NCBI GenBank assembly: GCA_016188675.1
Contig: JACPHJ010000065.1
Location: 1-64,000 of the forward strand
Direction: 5' to 3'
From: Planctomycetota bacterium
Lineage (GTDB): Bacteria; Planctomycetota; Brocadiia; Brocadiales; Brocadiaceae
DNA length: 64,000 nt
A program made the position numbers and the translations under genes. Below are positions 62,828-64,000 of the stretch, piece by piece. Within the stretch, counting starts at the first letter, position 1; each line of letters begins with the position of its first letter. The notes beneath the pieces were generated by a model. It did no database searches. It worked only from the letters and a program-made list of their open reading frames with translations, and was not told where the DNA came from.

Positions 62828-64000
62828 ATGGCATCAGGATTTAGTGAAATCACTTCGATTATTAAGAAAGAAATCGAAGGTTACGAAGAAAAATTAAAGG
62901 TGGAAAACGTGGGACACGTCATGCAGGTCGGTGACGGAGTCGCGCGTATTTATGGGCTGGATAATTGCATGTCCAGCGAACTGTTGGAATTTCCTGAAAA
63001 TGTTTATGGTATAGCCATGAACCTGGAAGAAGACAACGTCGGCGCCATCCTGCTTGGCTCGGACGAGAAGATTAAGGAAGGCGACATAGTAAAAACCACA
63101 GGTAAGATTGTGCAAGTTCCTGTGGGTAAGGCCTTGTTAGGCCGTGTAGTGAATGCATTGGGTCAGCCTATTGATGGGAAAGGACCCATTGCAGCGGAAC
63201 AGTTCAAACCCATTGAAGGTACGACTCCTAACGTGGTTGAGAGACAACCCGTAAAGGAGCCTTTACAAACGGGTATTAAGGCCATAGACGCCATGATACC
63301 GATTGGCAGGGGACAGCGTGAACTTATCATTGGTGATAGACAGACAGGTAAAACTGCCATTCTTGTGGACACAATAATTAACCAGCGTGAGTCTGGGGTG
63401 TATTGTATTTACGTGGCAATTGGCCAAAAAATGTCCACTGTTGCCGATGTTGTTAAGACGCTGGAAGACCACAAGGTGATGGATATAAGTATTGTAGTGG
63501 TAGCTTCGGCAGGAGATCCCGCCCCGCTTCAATATATTGCGCCTTACGCCGGGTGTGCTATGGGTGAATATTTCAGGGATAACGGCATGCATGCGGTGAT
63601 TATGTATGACGACCTGTACAAACATGCTATTGCCTACCGGCAGATTTCGCTATTGCTTAGACGTCCACCGGGTCGCGAGGCTTTCCCCGGAGATATTTTC
63701 AATCTGCATTCCCGTCTGTTGGAAAGAGCGGCCAAGCTTAGTAATGAACTAGGCGGCGGTTCGTTAACGGCGCTTCCTGTGGTAGAAACACAAGGTGGCG
63801 ATTATTCGGCATACATTCCTACCAACGTAATTTCCATTACCGATGGTCAGATATACCTGGAAGGTGACTTGTTTAATGCGGGTGTGCGTCCCGCAATTTC
63901 CGTGGGTCTGTCGGTGTCCAGGGTGGGTGGAAATGCCCAGATACCTGCAATGAAGAAAGTTGCCGGTATGTTGCGTTTAACTCTGGCCCAGTATAGGGAA
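62828..64000 (+). CDS. atpA: ATP synthase subunit alpha, 3' end missing
   Basis: The first 391 residues of the F1 alpha subunit, cut by the window end. The beta-barrel N-terminus ([11 protein letters not shown]), [20 protein letters not shown], the nucleotide loop [10 protein letters not shown] (about 168-177), [15 protein letters not shown] and the alpha/beta signature [14 protein letters not shown] (about 357-370) are present. The Gln in the P-loop (GDRQTGKT) marks alpha rather than beta. It is 212 bases after atpH. The remaining F1 genes should follow. Confidence 0.97.
   Translation, partial: MASGFSEITSIIKKEIEGYEEKLKVENVGHVMQVGDGVARIYGLDNCMSSELLEFPENVYGIAMNLEEDNVGAILLGSDEKIKEGDIVKTTGKIVQVPVGKALLGRVVNALGQPIDGKGPIAAEQFKPIEGTTPNVVERQPVKEPLQTGIKAIDAMIPIGRGQRELIIGDRQTGKTAILVDTIINQRESGVYCIYVAIGQKMSTVADVVKTLEDHKVMDISIVVVASAGDPAPLQYIAPYAGCAMGEYFRDNGMHAVIMYDDLYKHAIAYRQISLLLRRPPGREAFPGDIFNLHSRLLERAAKLSNELGGGSLTALPVVETQGGDYSAYIPTNVISITDGQIYLEGDLFNAGVRPAISVGLSVSRVGGNAQIPAMKKVAGMLRLTLAQYRE

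Overview
The window looks like chromosome from an anammox planctomycete (Candidatus Brocadiales, in the range of Kuenenia/Brocadia/Jettenia). This is inferred from gene content: a cluster of three Amt ammonium transporters with two P-II proteins, a separate Amt-histidine kinase fusion of the type described in Kuenenia stuttgartiensis (Ks-Amt5), a cytochrome with at least eight heme motifs, molybdenum cofactor genes, an F-type ATP synthase operon with two c-subunit genes, and many large sensor kinases. Genus cannot be fixed without a search. Both ends are cut: a multiheme cytochrome c enters at base 1 and atpA runs off the end.

Layout. 1-3.4 kb: multiheme cytochrome and DsbD. 3.4-5.6 kb: a truncated nuclease remnant and a frameshifted secreted protein. 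5.6-17.3 kb: mobB, a frameshifted ferredoxin, an Mrp ATPase, a giant sensor kinase with an NtrC-type regulator, moaA, a DUF4258/DUF2283 pair, moaC, a metallophosphoesterase and a degenerate protein kinase. 17.9-24.7 kb: the ammonium cluster amt-glnB-amt-diheme protein-amt-glnK, with clear Rho-independent terminators. 24.8-33.2 kb: housekeeping genes (pgeF, mtnP, polX), a lipoprotein, a small zinc-ribbon gene, a two-component pair, a macrodomain protein and a nitroreductase. 33.3-37.2 kb: Amt-histidine kinase with a membrane partner of unknown function. 37.2-43.4 kb: lipoprotein, U32 protein, ruvX, a HAD/polyprenol-kinase fusion and hxlB, with two copies of a roughly 270-bp structured repeat. 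43.5-45.1 kb: a single integron-type gene cassette carrying a SEFIR-domain protein. 45.1-53.9 kb: two geranylgeranyl-reductase-like flavoproteins (one an 890-residue tandem fusion) around a sensor kinase/HD-GYP pair. 54-56.8 kb: AbiEii remnant, M16 peptidase and purN. 56.8-64 kb: hemL, a PhoU-like protein and the atp operon (I-like genes, a, c, c', b, delta, alpha).

How the genes work together. Ammonium uptake and sensing dominate: three transporters with two P-II regulators whose T-loops differ at residue 51 (Tyr against Phe), plus a transporter that has become a sensor kinase. Four histidine kinases and several response regulators point to heavy environmental signalling. The intergenic DNA is rich in dispersed palindromic repeats.

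The strongest accessory finding is the lone integron cassette at 43531-45087. Its attC-like end folds as expected (R''/L''/L'/R' arms, one extrahelical T, perfect central stem), and its R'' arm matches the cassette's own 5' junction. It holds one bSEFIR-like candidate defence gene and no integrase is visible. Function assignments rest on motif reading and memory of families; no searches were run.
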